From assembly GCF_011758645.1 (NCBI RefSeq), contig NZ_JAAMOZ010000001.1:1426001-1490000 (forward strand): a DNA stretch of 64,000 nucleotides, in the 5' to 3' direction. The stretch's first letter is position 1. Every line of letters begins with the position of its first letter. The DNA comes from Brooklawnia cerclae. GTDB lineage: Bacteria; Actinomycetota; Actinomycetes; Propionibacteriales; Propionibacteriaceae. A program made the translations under genes and the position numbers. Below the pieces are notes generated by a model. It saw only the letters and a list, made by a program, of their open reading frames with translations, made no database searches and was not told the DNA's origin. Positions 43,277 through 52,385 of this stretch are shown here, in pieces.

Positions 43277-43321
43277 CCGCCACTGATGCGGTGAGGGGAT
43301 GCCTCGCCACATCAGTGGCGG
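43277..43321 (+). terminator. strong hairpin terminator after gap
   Basis: A 20-bp stem (43277-43296 with 43302-43321), outer part CCGCCACTGATG/CATCAGTGGCGG perfectly paired, one mismatch and one G-U pair further in, and a 5-base loop. No T-run follows. It begins 6 bases after the gap stop. Confidence 0.8.
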
Positions 43322-43437
43322 AGTCCGGTGGACCGGCCGCGAGCGTCCATGAGGAAGGCGTGCTGATTCCTTGAAGGCCTCGTATGCGTTCCGTACGGGC
43401 GGCCGCTCGTGCGGGTGGATCGTCGTAGACCCGAAAC

Positions 43438-43842
43438 ATGGGCATCGCCAAACTTGATCCTCCGGAGGCCACGCAATGGGCATCGCGGTTCGAGTGCATC
43501 GTGACGGGCGACCAACCATGGGGTTGGTCGCGTGCCACCGGTGCCTGTCACGGTGTATATGTCCGGGAGATCGAGGTGTATCCGCCAGGGACCGGAGTGG
43601 GCCAGAGATGGTTGCTCGCCGTGGACAGGGTCGCACCGGCAATCGGTGGCTTGATCGGGTTGGCCGTGGCCCTAGTGCTCGGGGCTGACGGCTTGGCTGG
43701 GTTCGGGTTCGCCGTGGCGGCTGCCGGCGCTTTCACGGCGCTGACGCATTGGCTGACCCGGCGCATACGGCGCAGGGTCGGGAGGATCGGAGTGGTCCGG
43801 AGCGTCCCTCGCGATGCGCCTGGCATCGGCCGGAGACAGTAG
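43438..43842 (+). CDS. small membrane protein of unknown function
   Basis: 134 residues. A soluble N-terminal part has WGWSRATGACHGVYVREIEVYPPG, followed by two membrane helices (about 68-105) and a very basic tail (RRIRRRVGRIG). The VYPPG block recurs in uncharacterised actinobacterial proteins, but I cannot name the family. A TAGACC box lies shortly before the ATG. Confidence 0.55.
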   Translation: MGIAKLDPPEATQWASRFECIVTGDQPWGWSRATGACHGVYVREIEVYPPGTGVGQRWLLAVDRVAPAIGGLIGLAVALVLGADGLAGFGFAVAAAGAFTALTHWLTRRIRRRVGRIGVVRSVPRDAPGIGRRQ

Positions 43843-43921
43843 CCCCCACTTTGCCGTGTGTCCGTGGCCCGTCACGGTTCTCACGAGCCGGGCAAGCAGG
43901 CGAGTGCCGTCGAGGGCGGCG

Positions 43922-44869
43922 TCACGACGGCTTCGCCGCGGGGCCGAGCCTTCGTCCGAGCCAGGAATGGGCCTGCTGCGTATATTCGCGTGCCACGGTC
44001 GTGCCGGAGGCGAGGGATTCGAAGGCGTGCGGGGCCCCGGGGACGACGTCGAACGTGCAGTCGACGCCTGCGGCACTCAGGGCATCGGCGTAGGCACGAT
44101 CCTCGGCGTAGAACAACTCGATGTCGCCGGCACCGATCCAGGTCGCCGGGAGTCCCTCGAAGTGCTCTCGTCTGCTCGGGGACGCGTAGGGCGGGACGGC
44201 CGCGCCACCGGGCTGGCGTCCCAGATAAGCGCTCCAACCAGTTCGATTCGAGCGGTTGTCCCACAGGAAGTGGTGCACGTCGTCCAGCCGCCGGTTCGCG
44301 GCGGTCCGGTCGTCGAGCATCGGGCAGAACAGCCACTGGGCGACGGGCTGGATGCCACCCTCGTCGTGGACGCGTTGGACCAGGCCCGCGGCCAGCCCGC
44401 CCCCGGCGCTCTGCCCACCGATGGCGATGCGCGTGGGGTCGACCCCGTAGTCGGCCGCGTGGGTGAGGAGCCATGTCCATGCCCGGTGGCAGTCGTCCAG
44501 CGGGGCGGGGAATCGATGCTCCGGAGCGAGCCGGTAGTCGACCGACGCGACCACGATCCCGAGTTCGCCGACGACGCGGAGGCACATCGAGTAGTCCTGG
44601 GCCGCTGATCCGATCACCATGCCACCGCCGTGGATCCACAGCAACGCTGCGTCAGGGCCGGGCGAGGTGGGTGCGAAGAGATGCACCCGCACGCCACGAC
44701 CCAGATCGACGCAGCCGTAACGGATGTCCGCCGGGACGGTCGGTTCGGGCAGCAATGCCACGCCCGCGCGAACGAGACGGCGTTGCCAGCGCCGTGCGAC
44801 TGGCGGGTTCGGCATGAGGCGATACACCCTGCGCAGCTCGGGATGCAGATCGGCCGACGTCACCCTCAT
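43922..44869 (-). CDS. alpha/beta hydrolase, hormone-sensitive lipase (Aes/HSL) type
   Basis: 315 residues from ATG 44869. The HSL-type HGGG oxyanion motif is WIHGGGMVIGSAAQDY, then VDYRLAPEHRFPAPLDD. The nucleophile is in GGQSAGGG, with late Asp and His in GAPHAFE. These enzymes hydrolyse short acyl esters. Its ATG overlaps the stop of the ACR3-like gene, an odd pairing for the two functions. Confidence 0.92.
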   Translation of the reverse strand: MRVTSADLHPELRRVYRLMPNPPVARRWQRRLVRAGVALLPEPTVPADIRYGCVDLGRGVRVHLFAPTSPGPDAALLWIHGGGMVIGSAAQDYSMCLRVVGELGIVVASVDYRLAPEHRFPAPLDDCHRAWTWLLTHAADYGVDPTRIAIGGQSAGGGLAAGLVQRVHDEGGIQPVAQWLFCPMLDDRTAANRRLDDVHHFLWDNRSNRTGWSAYLGRQPGGAAVPPYASPSRREHFEGLPATWIGAGDIELFYAEDRAYADALSAAGVDCTFDVVPGAPHAFESLASGTTVAREYTQQAHSWLGRRLGPAAKPS

Positions 44870-45837
44870 GCTGGCGTGTCCACCGATCGCGGTTGCCCCG
44901 GGGCCGCGATCAGCGCCGGGATCAGTCGGACGAAGACGACCATGACGACGAGTTCGACCAGGGTCTGGGTGACCACGACGAGCGGGGCGAGATCGAACTC
45001 GTCCGGGAGTGCGAGGGCCAGCGGCAGGACGACCAGGGAGTTGCGTGTCACCCCGCTGAATACGACCGCTCGCCTGCCGGGCACGTCCAGCCGAGCGACC
45101 TGACCGGCGGCCGACCCGATCGGGACCATGATCGCCGCGAAGAGGACGAAGAGCGGGATCGCCAGGGTCAGGGAGCCGATTCGGTGACCGACGCCGCCGA
45201 TCTGCGAGGCGACGACGATCGCCAGGGTGAGCATCATCAGCGGCACCATGGCTCCGAGTGTCGCCTGGCGGATGGCATGCACCGCACCCCAGCGGGCGTC
45301 GGCGTACTGGGTGAGGCCGGCCGCGGCGAGCGGTACGGCGATCAGGAACACGAACGCGTGGACGAACGGTGCGAGGTCGATCGCCTGGACGACGGCGGTA
45401 TCGACCATCGACCGCAGTTGCACGGGCAGCAGGAGCATCTGTCCCAGCATGAGGATCGGCGCTGCGGCCAGGAGTCTGTCGTTGGCGCCACCGGCCAGGC
45501 CGGTGAACACCATCACGTAGTCCACACAGGGGGTCAACAGGACGAGGAGGACTCCGACCAGCAACGCCTGGTCGTCGGCGACGACGCGGGACAACGCGAA
45601 TGCGACCAGTGGAACCAGGAAGAAGTCGACGACCACGACGGTCGTCAGGAACCGCCAGTCGCGGAGGGCTTGTCCGATCCGGGCGAACGGCACTCCCAGG
45701 AAGGTGGCGTACAAGAGCAGCCCCAGCACGGGATTGATCAGCTTCTCCAGGGGAGTGGAGATTCCGGGAACGGCGAGCCCGATGGCTGCGCCTGCGAGGA
45801 GTGCGATGAGATAGAGGGGCACTTGGTGCCTGTTCAT
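44866..45837 (-). CDS. ACR3/BASS-type transporter (arsenic resistance family)
   Basis: 323 residues from ATG 45837; a GTG eight codons further upstream is also possible. About ten membrane helices. The family motif TPCVDYVMVFTGLAGG and FSGVTRNSLVVLPLALALP are close to those of ACR3-type exporters, with the important Cys in TPC present. No arsR or arsC lies nearby, so arsenite export is only a family-based guess; the linked esterase suggests an organic-acid substrate. Confidence 0.85.
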   Translation of the reverse strand: MNRHQVPLYLIALLAGAAIGLAVPGISTPLEKLINPVLGLLLYATFLGVPFARIGQALRDWRFLTTVVVVDFFLVPLVAFALSRVVADDQALLVGVLLVLLTPCVDYVMVFTGLAGGANDRLLAAAPILMLGQMLLLPVQLRSMVDTAVVQAIDLAPFVHAFVFLIAVPLAAAGLTQYADARWGAVHAIRQATLGAMVPLMMLTLAIVVASQIGGVGHRIGSLTLAIPLFVLFAAIMVPIGSAAGQVARLDVPGRRAVVFSGVTRNSLVVLPLALALPDEFDLAPLVVVTQTLVELVVMVVFVRLIPALIAAPGQPRSVDTPA

Positions 45838-46090
45838 CCATCCCACGCTCGCTCGCACCACCTCAGTCTGACAGAGGAAGCGCGGTCGGCCATCATCTGC
45901 GTGGGTGTGAGGTCTCTCGGCCATACAGAAGCACCGGAGCAAGCCGTGCGATCCGAGGTCTTGGTCGGGTCGTCATCCGGGACGAGGACGACAAAACCTA
46001 GGTGGTCGTGAGGCGCGGAATGCGTGAACCGGAACGATACCGCGCGAGGGTGTTCCGGACGCGGCGACCGTCGTCGCTAGGCTGACGCGA

Positions 46091-46663
46091 GTGGATATGC
46101 ACGATCTCGGCACCCGAACCCTCACGACCGCACGTTTGAGCCTGCGGCGTCTCGCGGTGGACGATGCCGGACAGATGCACACGAACTGGGCCGGCGATCC
46201 CGAGGTCACGACCTACCTGACCTGGCAACCCCACGCGACCTGTGCCGACACCCGGGATTATCTGGCCTCGCGTGTCGCTGCGTATGCCGACCCGGCCACC
46301 TACGACTGGGGGATCGAACTGAGGGACACCGGTCAGCTGATCGGTGACATCAGCGTCGTCGAGGCCGACGACGCCATCGCCATGAAGACGATCGGCTACT
46401 GCCTCGGACGACCCTGGTGGCATCGGGGATATACGAGCGAGGCGCTCGCCGCCGTGATCTCCTTCCTGATCGAACAGGTCGGCGCGAACAGGGTCGCGGC
46501 GAGCCATGATCCGCGCAACGTGTTCTCGGGCAGGGTCATGGCCGCGTGCGGCATGCGATATGAGGGCACCTTGCGAGCAGGCGATCGGTCGAATCAGGGA
46601 CTGGTCGATTCTGCGGTCTATGCCATCCTGGCGGACGACTACTTCGCCGACCACACGGCCTGA
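46091..46663 (+). CDS. GNAT family N-acetyltransferase (RimJ-like)
   Basis: 190 residues from GTG 46091, after a TAGGCT -10 box (46078-46083), likely leaderless; ATG 46097 is the alternative. The GNAT core has LTTARLSLRRLAVDDA, IGDISVV, the acetyl-CoA loop region IGYCLGRPWWHRGYTSEALAAVISFL and ASHDPRNVFSGRVMAACGMRYEG. These features are typical of RimJ/RimL-type enzymes. The acceptor is unknown. Confidence 0.9.
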   Translation: MDMHDLGTRTLTTARLSLRRLAVDDAGQMHTNWAGDPEVTTYLTWQPHATCADTRDYLASRVAAYADPATYDWGIELRDTGQLIGDISVVEADDAIAMKTIGYCLGRPWWHRGYTSEALAAVISFLIEQVGANRVAASHDPRNVFSGRVMAACGMRYEGTLRAGDRSNQGLVDSAVYAILADDYFADHTA

Positions 46664-46695
46664 TTCGTCCCTGTTCCCCGGCCGGGGAAACCAGG

Positions 46696-47601
46696 TCAGT
46701 CCTGCGCCACCAAGGGCCCGTACTGTGCGACGCAACGGGCTGCCGTCTCGGCACCGAAACGACAGGCGGCCGCCAGGTCTGCTGTGGCCCGGTACTCGAT
46801 GGCCGCTGCACCCACGAAGGCATCACCCGCGCCTGTCGTGTCGACGACCGTCGTCGAAATGGCGGGAACGCGCCCGAAGGATCCGGCAGCGTCGAGGTAG
46901 GACGCGCCCTGCGCGCCAAGCGTCTGGATGACCGCCTGCGGCCCCAGGCTGCGCAGAGCTCTCAGCCCGGCTTCGCTGCCCGCGTCTGTTTCGGGCAGGC
47001 CGGACAACTCCGCTCCTTCAAGTTCGTTCACGACGAGAACGTCGACCAGCTCCAGGAGAGCACGATCGAGCTTGCGGGCAGGGGCTGCGTTGAGGAACGT
47101 CAGGGCCCCGTGGTCGCGGGCGGCGTGCAGGGCCTCGTCCACCCGTTCCACCTCGATCTCGAGCTGTGTGATCACTAGGTCCCGCGAGGTCAGCCCGGCC
47201 AGCTGCCCGGCCAGGAAGTCGCGATCGATCGCTCCGTTGGCCCCTGGTGCGACCAGGATGGCGTTCTCCCCGGACGGAAGGACCTGGATGACGGCCAGGC
47301 CGGTCCGCCGACCCACCGTCTGCAGACCTCCGGTGTCCACGTGGGAGCGCACGAGGTGGGCGCGTGCGTCGCGTCCTGCGTCGTCGTCGCCGACCGCGCC
47401 GATGAACGCCGTGGGCGCCCCGAGGGAGGCGACGGCTACCGCCTGGTTGGCACCCTTACCACCGACACTGCGTCCGAGATCGGAGCACAGGACGGTCTCC
47501 CCAGGCCTGGCCATCGCCTCGACACCCAGGCGGACGTCGATGTTGACCGACCCGACGACGAATACGCGACTTCTGCTGTCATCCCTCACTGGACACACCA
47601 T
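46696..47601 (-). CDS. rbsK: ribokinase (PfkB family)
   Basis: 301 residues from ATG 47601. PfkB motifs: VGSVNIDVRLGVEAMARPGETV near the start, GGKGANQAVAVASLGAPTAF and the anion hole and base in TTGAGDAFVGAA. Phosphorylates ribose to ribose 5-phosphate. Divergent from the LacI gene, with an operator before each, so it belongs to the nucleoside hydrolase module that would supply ribose. Confidence 0.92.
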   Translation of the reverse strand: MVCPVRDDSRSRVFVVGSVNIDVRLGVEAMARPGETVLCSDLGRSVGGKGANQAVAVASLGAPTAFIGAVGDDDAGRDARAHLVRSHVDTGGLQTVGRRTGLAVIQVLPSGENAILVAPGANGAIDRDFLAGQLAGLTSRDLVITQLEIEVERVDEALHAARDHGALTFLNAAPARKLDRALLELVDVLVVNELEGAELSGLPETDAGSEAGLRALRSLGPQAVIQTLGAQGASYLDAAGSFGRVPAISTTVVDTTGAGDAFVGAAAIEYRATADLAAACRFGAETAARCVAQYGPLVAQD

Positions 47602-47625
47602 TCTCTCTGCGGCGACGCGATCCCA

Positions 47626-47641
47626 AGTTACACGAACAACT
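47626..47641. promoter_or_regulatory. LacI-type operator O2, near rbsK
   Basis: AGTTACACGAACAACT shares GTTA, CGA and AAC positions with the operator at 47683-47700. It lies 25 bases upstream of the rbsK start. Its dyad is weaker than that of O1. Confidence 0.5.
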
Positions 47642-47682
47642 GAGTGTCCCTGCAACCTGAATGAAAAGTGGTTGCTGTAGTT

Positions 47683-47700
47683 AGGTTATTCGAGTAACCT
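47683..47700. promoter_or_regulatory. LacI-type operator O1, near the lacI-family gene
   Basis: AGGTTATTCGAGTAACCT is a near-perfect 18-bp palindrome around a central CG, with the form of a LacI/RbsR operator. It lies 27 bases before the regulator's ATG, so autoregulation is likely. Confidence 0.75.
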
Positions 47701-47727
47701 ACCGTTCAGACCAATGGAGGTTGCACC

Positions 47728-48780
47728 ATGAACAGAGGAACACCGACCCGCGCCGACGTCGCGAGGCTGGCCGGGGTGTCCGTGGCCGCCGTCAGCTACG
47801 CCTTCGACGAACGCAGCGGCAAGTTGTCCGACTCGACCAGGCGGAGGATCCTCGACGCCGCCGAGTCGATCGGCTACCGCCCCAACAAACTGGCCGGTGG
47901 CCTGCGGCGGGGGCGCACGGACCTCGTCGGGATGATGGTTCCCGACATCACGAACCCCTTCTTCGCGGAGCTTGCGCGCTCGGTCGAACGCCACTGTTTC
48001 GAGCGCGGTCTGATGCTCCTGCTCGCCAGCGTCGACAACGACCCTGCGCGGGAGGAGGAGTACATCCGGTCTCTCACCGACCTGCAGGTGACCGGCGTCA
48101 TCGTGACCTCGACGAACTTCGGGGGCATCTCGAAGAAGGCGCAGGCGCTCATCGAGGGTTCCGGTATCCCCTCGTCGCGGCTCGACCGCAACGGCGACGG
48201 CAGTGTCGCCAACACCATCGCGGTCGACAACCTGCTCGGTGCCAAGATCGCCGTCAAGCACCTGCTCAACCACGGTTACCGGAACATCTTCTGCATCGGA
48301 GGGCCCAAAGGGCTCTCTTCGGCCGATCTGCGCGTCGAGGGATATCGGGAAGCCTGCGCCGGAATCGACGGCGTGGCCGGCGACGTCGTCCGCGGCACGT
48401 TCCGGTTCGAGAGCGGCTACCGGATCGCGGCAGACATCGTGAAGAAGGCCGAGCACCTTCCCGACGCGATCTTCGCCTCGTCCGACGTCCAGGCGCTCGG
48501 TGCGCTCCAGGCGATCCAGGAGGCGGGGTTCCGCGTCCCCGACGACATCGCCGTCATCGGGTTCGACGGTGCGCGCGAGGGAAAGTACTCGCGCCCGAGG
48601 CTGACGACCGTCGCTCAGCCGATCGACAAGCTGGCGCGACTCGCAGTCGAATGCGTTGTCGAACAAGCCAACGGCAAGGCCCCCTCACCCACCCCGACTC
48701 TTCTGCCACCCCAACTCGTTCGCCGCAGTTCTTGCGGCTGCGTGTGGGACGAGCCCGTCGAGAAGGGGGAACCGCAGTGA
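47728..48780 (+). CDS. LacI family transcriptional regulator (RbsR-like)
   Basis: 350 residues from ATG 47728. The N-terminal helix-turn-helix is TRADVARLAGVSVAAVSYAFDERSGKLSDSTRRRILDAAESIGYRPN-like, followed by a periplasmic-binding-type sensor domain (GMMVPDITNPFFAELARSVE, IGFDGAREGKYSRPRLTTVAQP). It controls the divergent rbsK and its own operon; ribose or a nucleoside is the likely inducer, by context. Confidence 0.92.
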   Translation: MNRGTPTRADVARLAGVSVAAVSYAFDERSGKLSDSTRRRILDAAESIGYRPNKLAGGLRRGRTDLVGMMVPDITNPFFAELARSVERHCFERGLMLLLASVDNDPAREEEYIRSLTDLQVTGVIVTSTNFGGISKKAQALIEGSGIPSSRLDRNGDGSVANTIAVDNLLGAKIAVKHLLNHGYRNIFCIGGPKGLSSADLRVEGYREACAGIDGVAGDVVRGTFRFESGYRIAADIVKKAEHLPDAIFASSDVQALGALQAIQEAGFRVPDDIAVIGFDGAREGKYSRPRLTTVAQPIDKLARLAVECVVEQANGKAPSPTPTLLPPQLVRRSSCGCVWDEPVEKGEPQ

Positions 48781-48941
48781 CTTGCGTGGAGTGATCCTCC
48801 ATTTGACCGGCGTCGGAGAGCCGCGATCGGCTCGCCCGACTCAGGCGGCGCAGCACTATCCGTCTTGATAGGCCTTCACGCGATGGGGCGTGGACCTGGC
48901 TGCGGCGACGAAACCCACAGCACACGGATCTCGGAGAAAAA

Positions 48942-50297
48942 ATGCAGATCTTCCTCGTCATACTGACCCTGGCCTGCGTCGTCGCCGTCGCGGCGCTGAT
49001 CCTCAAACGCGTGAACCCGATCTTCACGTTCTTCATCTCAGGCGTCCTCATCCTGCTCGTCGCGACGCTGATCGACGGCGAGTCGGTGCTCGGCGACGAC
49101 ACACTCGGAAATGCTTTCCTCGATGTGTTCGGCGAGATCACCGCGTCCTTCAGCAGCACGGTCTCCGGCGTGGGGGCGATCATCATGACCGTCACCGGCT
49201 ACGCGGTCTACATGGCCCACATCAAGTCGTCCGACAAGTTGGCCTATGTGGCGACCCGGCCCCTCGGCAAGCTGAAGAACCCCTACCTCGTACTGAGTGG
49301 TGTCTTCGTCGTCGGTTGTTTCCTGAAGTTGGTCATCACGAGCCAGGCGGGCGTGGCCATGCTGCTGCTCGCCAGCACGTTCCCGATCCTCACAGCGATC
49401 GGCATCCATCCGCTCACGGCGGCGTCGCTGCTGACGCTCGTCTGCTTCGACTGGGGTCCCGTGGACGGCAGCACGCTCTTCGCGGCCAAGACAGCCGAAA
49501 TGGACGTCGTCGACCTGTTCGTCCGTTACCAGTTCAAGGTCGTCCTTGTCGCCATTGTGGTGCTCGCCATCCTCATCCCGATCTACTACAGCCGGGTCGA
49601 TCGCAGGGCGATCGAGCGTGGCGACGAGCAGCCGGTGGAGAAGACGACGCCGACGAACCCGGACGTGCCCGGGTGGTACGCACTCCTGCCCGCCCTTCCG
49701 ATCGTCATCGTGGTCGTCTCGTACTTTCTTCCGACCATCGATATCGACGTCGTCACCGCGAACTTCATCTCGCTACTGGCCGTCTTCGTCATCGAGATGA
49801 TCCGCCGCAAGGACTGGCGTCAGGTGCCCGGCGACATGGCAGTCGTCTGCAAGGCTATGGGCACGGCATTCGCGAACGTCGTCATGATCATCATCAGCGC
49901 GTCGGTTTTCGCGGCAGGCATCAACAAGCTCGGTGGCATCACGATCATCGCGGACGCGGCTTCGGATCTGAGGGGCGCGGCGGTCATCACCATCGTCCTC
50001 ATGGCCGTCATCTGCTTCGGTGCGGCGATGATCATGGGTTCCGGCGCGGCGTCGTGGTTCGCCTTCGGACCGCTGGCCCCCGGCATCGCGGCCAAGCTCG
50101 GTGTGGCCCAGATCGGCTTCCTCATCCCGATGGAACTCGGTGCCGCGATCGGCCGGGCAGCTTCCCCGGTCGCCGGTGCGACCATCGCCATCGCCGGCTA
50201 CGCCGGACAGGACGTCATGAGCGTCGTCAAGCGGACGCTGCCACTGCAGGTCATCTCGTTCGCGACCGTTCTCGTCGCGTCCCTCATCCTCAACTGA
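48942..50297 (+). CDS. DcuC/CitMHS-like membrane transporter, candidate nucleoside permease
   Basis: 451 residues from ATG 48942, after GGAG. Ten to twelve membrane helices. The text VCFDWGPVDGSTLFAAKTAEM and MIMGSGAASWFAFGPLAPGIAAKLG, with MELGAAIGRAASPVAGATIAIAGYAG, is typical of the DcuC/ion-transporter superfamily of C4-dicarboxylate carriers. Position between a LacI regulator and a nucleoside hydrolase suggests nucleoside uptake instead. This is inference. Confidence 0.8.
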   Translation: MQIFLVILTLACVVAVAALILKRVNPIFTFFISGVLILLVATLIDGESVLGDDTLGNAFLDVFGEITASFSSTVSGVGAIIMTVTGYAVYMAHIKSSDKLAYVATRPLGKLKNPYLVLSGVFVVGCFLKLVITSQAGVAMLLLASTFPILTAIGIHPLTAASLLTLVCFDWGPVDGSTLFAAKTAEMDVVDLFVRYQFKVVLVAIVVLAILIPIYYSRVDRRAIERGDEQPVEKTTPTNPDVPGWYALLPALPIVIVVVSYFLPTIDIDVVTANFISLLAVFVIEMIRRKDWRQVPGDMAVVCKAMGTAFANVVMIIISASVFAAGINKLGGITIIADAASDLRGAAVITIVLMAVICFGAAMIMGSGAASWFAFGPLAPGIAAKLGVAQIGFLIPMELGAAIGRAASPVAGATIAIAGYAGQDVMSVVKRTLPLQVISFATVLVASLILN

Positions 50298-50324
50298 CCT
50301 TTTAGAAGGGAAGGAATCCTCATC

Positions 50325-51359
50325 ATGAGCCCGATCAAGACAATCCTCGACTGCGACCCCGGCTCCGACGACGCGGTGGCGGTCATGCTCGCGGCGCTGT
50401 CACCTGCCATCGATCTCCTGGGTATCACCGTGGTCAACGGGAATCGCATTCTGCCGAAGACCCTGGAGAACGCCCTGCGCGTCGTCCAGTTCCTCGGGCA
50501 GGACATCCCGGTGTTCGCCGGCGCGGAGACCGCACTGGTCAGCGGCCTCATCAAGTCGCGTAAGCCCGATCTACCGCGCGTCACCCGCAACGACAGCCAC
50601 GGCGACTACCTGCAGCTACCGGAAGCGACCATCAAGCCTCAGCCGGTGAGGGCGGCCCAATGGCTGGTCGAGACTCTCATGGCCTCCGACGGTGACATCT
50701 CGATCGCAGCGGTGGGACCGTTGACCAACATCGCGTTGGCTCTTCGCCTCGAACCCAAGATCGAGTCGAAGATCAAGCAGTTGGTCATCATGGGCGGCGG
50801 TGTGGCCGGATCGAACGCGAGCGCCTCTGCCGAGTTCAACTTCTACGCGGACCCCGAGTCGGCGAAGATCGTCCTCGACACCACGATCCCCACGATGATC
50901 CTCCCGCTGGACGCCACGTGGCGTGCCTGCATCACTCTCGACCAGTGCACAGACCTGCGAGCGATCGGTACTCCGTGGGCCGACTACACCGCCGACCTCG
51001 TTGAACTACGCGTACGGGGTCTGCAGGTCAACGATCTGAGCGCCCACAACTCCGAGCTCCGGCATACCCCGGGTACCGTGTCGAGCACGCTCCTCTACCG
51101 GTACGAGAACGACATGGCACCGGTGCACGACGCGATGGCGGTCGCCTACCTGATCGATCCTGCCGTTGTCACCGAGTACATCGAGGCCAACGTCGACATC
51201 GACATCGCCGGTGGGATCGCCGACGGGCGTTTGGTCGTCGATCTCCACAACACCAAGAAGGGCGCAGCACCGATCAACGCCAACGTCGCGGTCAACTCGG
51301 ACGGGCAACGGTTCTACGAACTGATCTCGCGCACGTTCGCCGCCGACGGGGCACGATGA
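50325..51359 (+). CDS. nucleoside hydrolase (IunH family)
   Basis: 344 residues from ATG 50325, preceded by gaagggaagga. The N-terminal calcium-binding fingerprint DCDPGSDDAVA (DxDxGxDD) is complete. The AEFNFYADPESA substrate block and a late HDA are also present. The enzyme cleaves the N-glycosidic bond of ribonucleosides, giving base and ribose. Ribose can go to the divergent ribokinase. Confidence 0.93.
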   Translation: MSPIKTILDCDPGSDDAVAVMLAALSPAIDLLGITVVNGNRILPKTLENALRVVQFLGQDIPVFAGAETALVSGLIKSRKPDLPRVTRNDSHGDYLQLPEATIKPQPVRAAQWLVETLMASDGDISIAAVGPLTNIALALRLEPKIESKIKQLVIMGGGVAGSNASASAEFNFYADPESAKIVLDTTIPTMILPLDATWRACITLDQCTDLRAIGTPWADYTADLVELRVRGLQVNDLSAHNSELRHTPGTVSSTLLYRYENDMAPVHDAMAVAYLIDPAVVTEYIEANVDIDIAGGIADGRLVVDLHNTKKGAAPINANVAVNSDGQRFYELISRTFAADGAR

Positions 51360-51378
51360 TCCCGGAGGGAGCAATCGC

Positions 51379-52272
51379 ATGACATCGACACCACCACTGG
51401 CGGGGATCGTCCCGTACGTCCCTACGCCCATCAACGCCTCACATGTCGACGCTGCGAGCGTCCGCAGGCTCGTGGAGCACCTCCTCGCCGAGGGGGTGAC
51501 GGGCATCTCCCCGCTCGGGTCGACCGGTGAGGTCATGTACCTGACGCCGGAACAGCGGCTCGAGATGGTGCAGGCGGTCGTCGCGGCCGTCGCCGGGAGG
51601 GTCCCCGTGGTGGTGGGTGTCGCCGCGTTCTCGAGCGAGGACGTCACGGCCCAGATCCGTCGCTACGAGGACGCCGGGGCGGACGCGTTCGTCGTCATCC
51701 TGCAGCGGTATTTCCCGCTGACCGCCGATGAGCAGTACGCGTTCTTCGCGTCGGCGGCGCAGGCGACCGACGCTCCGATCGTCGTGTATTCGAACCCGCT
51801 GCTCGGGGCCGACATCACCGCCGACCTCGCGGTCCGCCTCTCGGGGATCGACAACATCCGGTACCTGAAGGACGCCTCCGGGAACACCGGGCGCCTCTAC
51901 TCGGTCATCGGCCGGGTCGGGTCTGCCATGAGCGTCTTCGCCGCCTCGGCCCATGTGCCCGCGCTGGTCTTCCAGATCGGGGGAGTGGGGTGGATGTCGG
52001 GCCCCGCGTGCGTCGCTCCCCGGGCGTCGGTCGCCCTGTACGACAGCTGGAAGGCGGGGGACCTCGACCGGATGTGGCGGATTCAGCGGGCGCTGTGGCC
52101 GCTCAACGAGCTCTTCGGCAGGTACTCGGCCGCGGCGTTCATCAAGTTCGCATTGAACGCGCAGGGGTTCGACGTGGGGGAGCCGTGCCCGCCGAAGGGG
52201 CCCCTTCCGCCGTCGGTCGGCGAGCGGTTCTCCGAGGTGATGCGGGGAATCGACGAGGCGCTGGCCTCCTGA
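51379..52272 (+). CDS. DapA/NanA-like class I aldolase family protein
   Basis: 297 residues from ATG 51379, with ggagggag before it. TIM barrel with SPLGSTGEVMYL (family GTTGE-type loop), the Schiff-base Lys in RYLKDASGN and VVYSNPLLG at the catalytic-Tyr strand. The family includes dihydrodipicolinate synthase, N-acetylneuraminate lyase and keto-acid aldolases. Lysine synthesis is unlikely here; a catabolic lyase is more probable in a nucleoside operon. Confidence 0.85.
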   Translation: MTSTPPLAGIVPYVPTPINASHVDAASVRRLVEHLLAEGVTGISPLGSTGEVMYLTPEQRLEMVQAVVAAVAGRVPVVVGVAAFSSEDVTAQIRRYEDAGADAFVVILQRYFPLTADEQYAFFASAAQATDAPIVVYSNPLLGADITADLAVRLSGIDNIRYLKDASGNTGRLYSVIGRVGSAMSVFAASAHVPALVFQIGGVGWMSGPACVAPRASVALYDSWKAGDLDRMWRIQRALWPLNELFGRYSAAAFIKFALNAQGFDVGEPCPPKGPLPPSVGERFSEVMRGIDEALAS

Positions 52273-52343
52273 GGCGACTCGGCGCGGGTGCGGTCGGATC
52301 GGCTCGCTCGGAGGAGGTCCCTGTCGCGACGGATCCGTCGGTC

Positions 52344-52379
52344 CTTACACCACTTTATTAGTATAAGGTGGTGTAAGAT
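52344..52379 (+). promoter_or_regulatory. 34-bp palindrome over the fic promoter
   Basis: CTTACACCACTTTAT (52344-52358) and ATAAGGTGGTGTAAG (52363-52377) pair at 14 of 15 positions around TAGT. The -10 box TAAGAT (52374-52379) overlaps the right arm, and the start codon is 6 bases beyond it. AT-rich sequence here contrasts with the GC-rich surroundings. Confidence 0.75.
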
Positions 52380-52385
52380 AACCGT

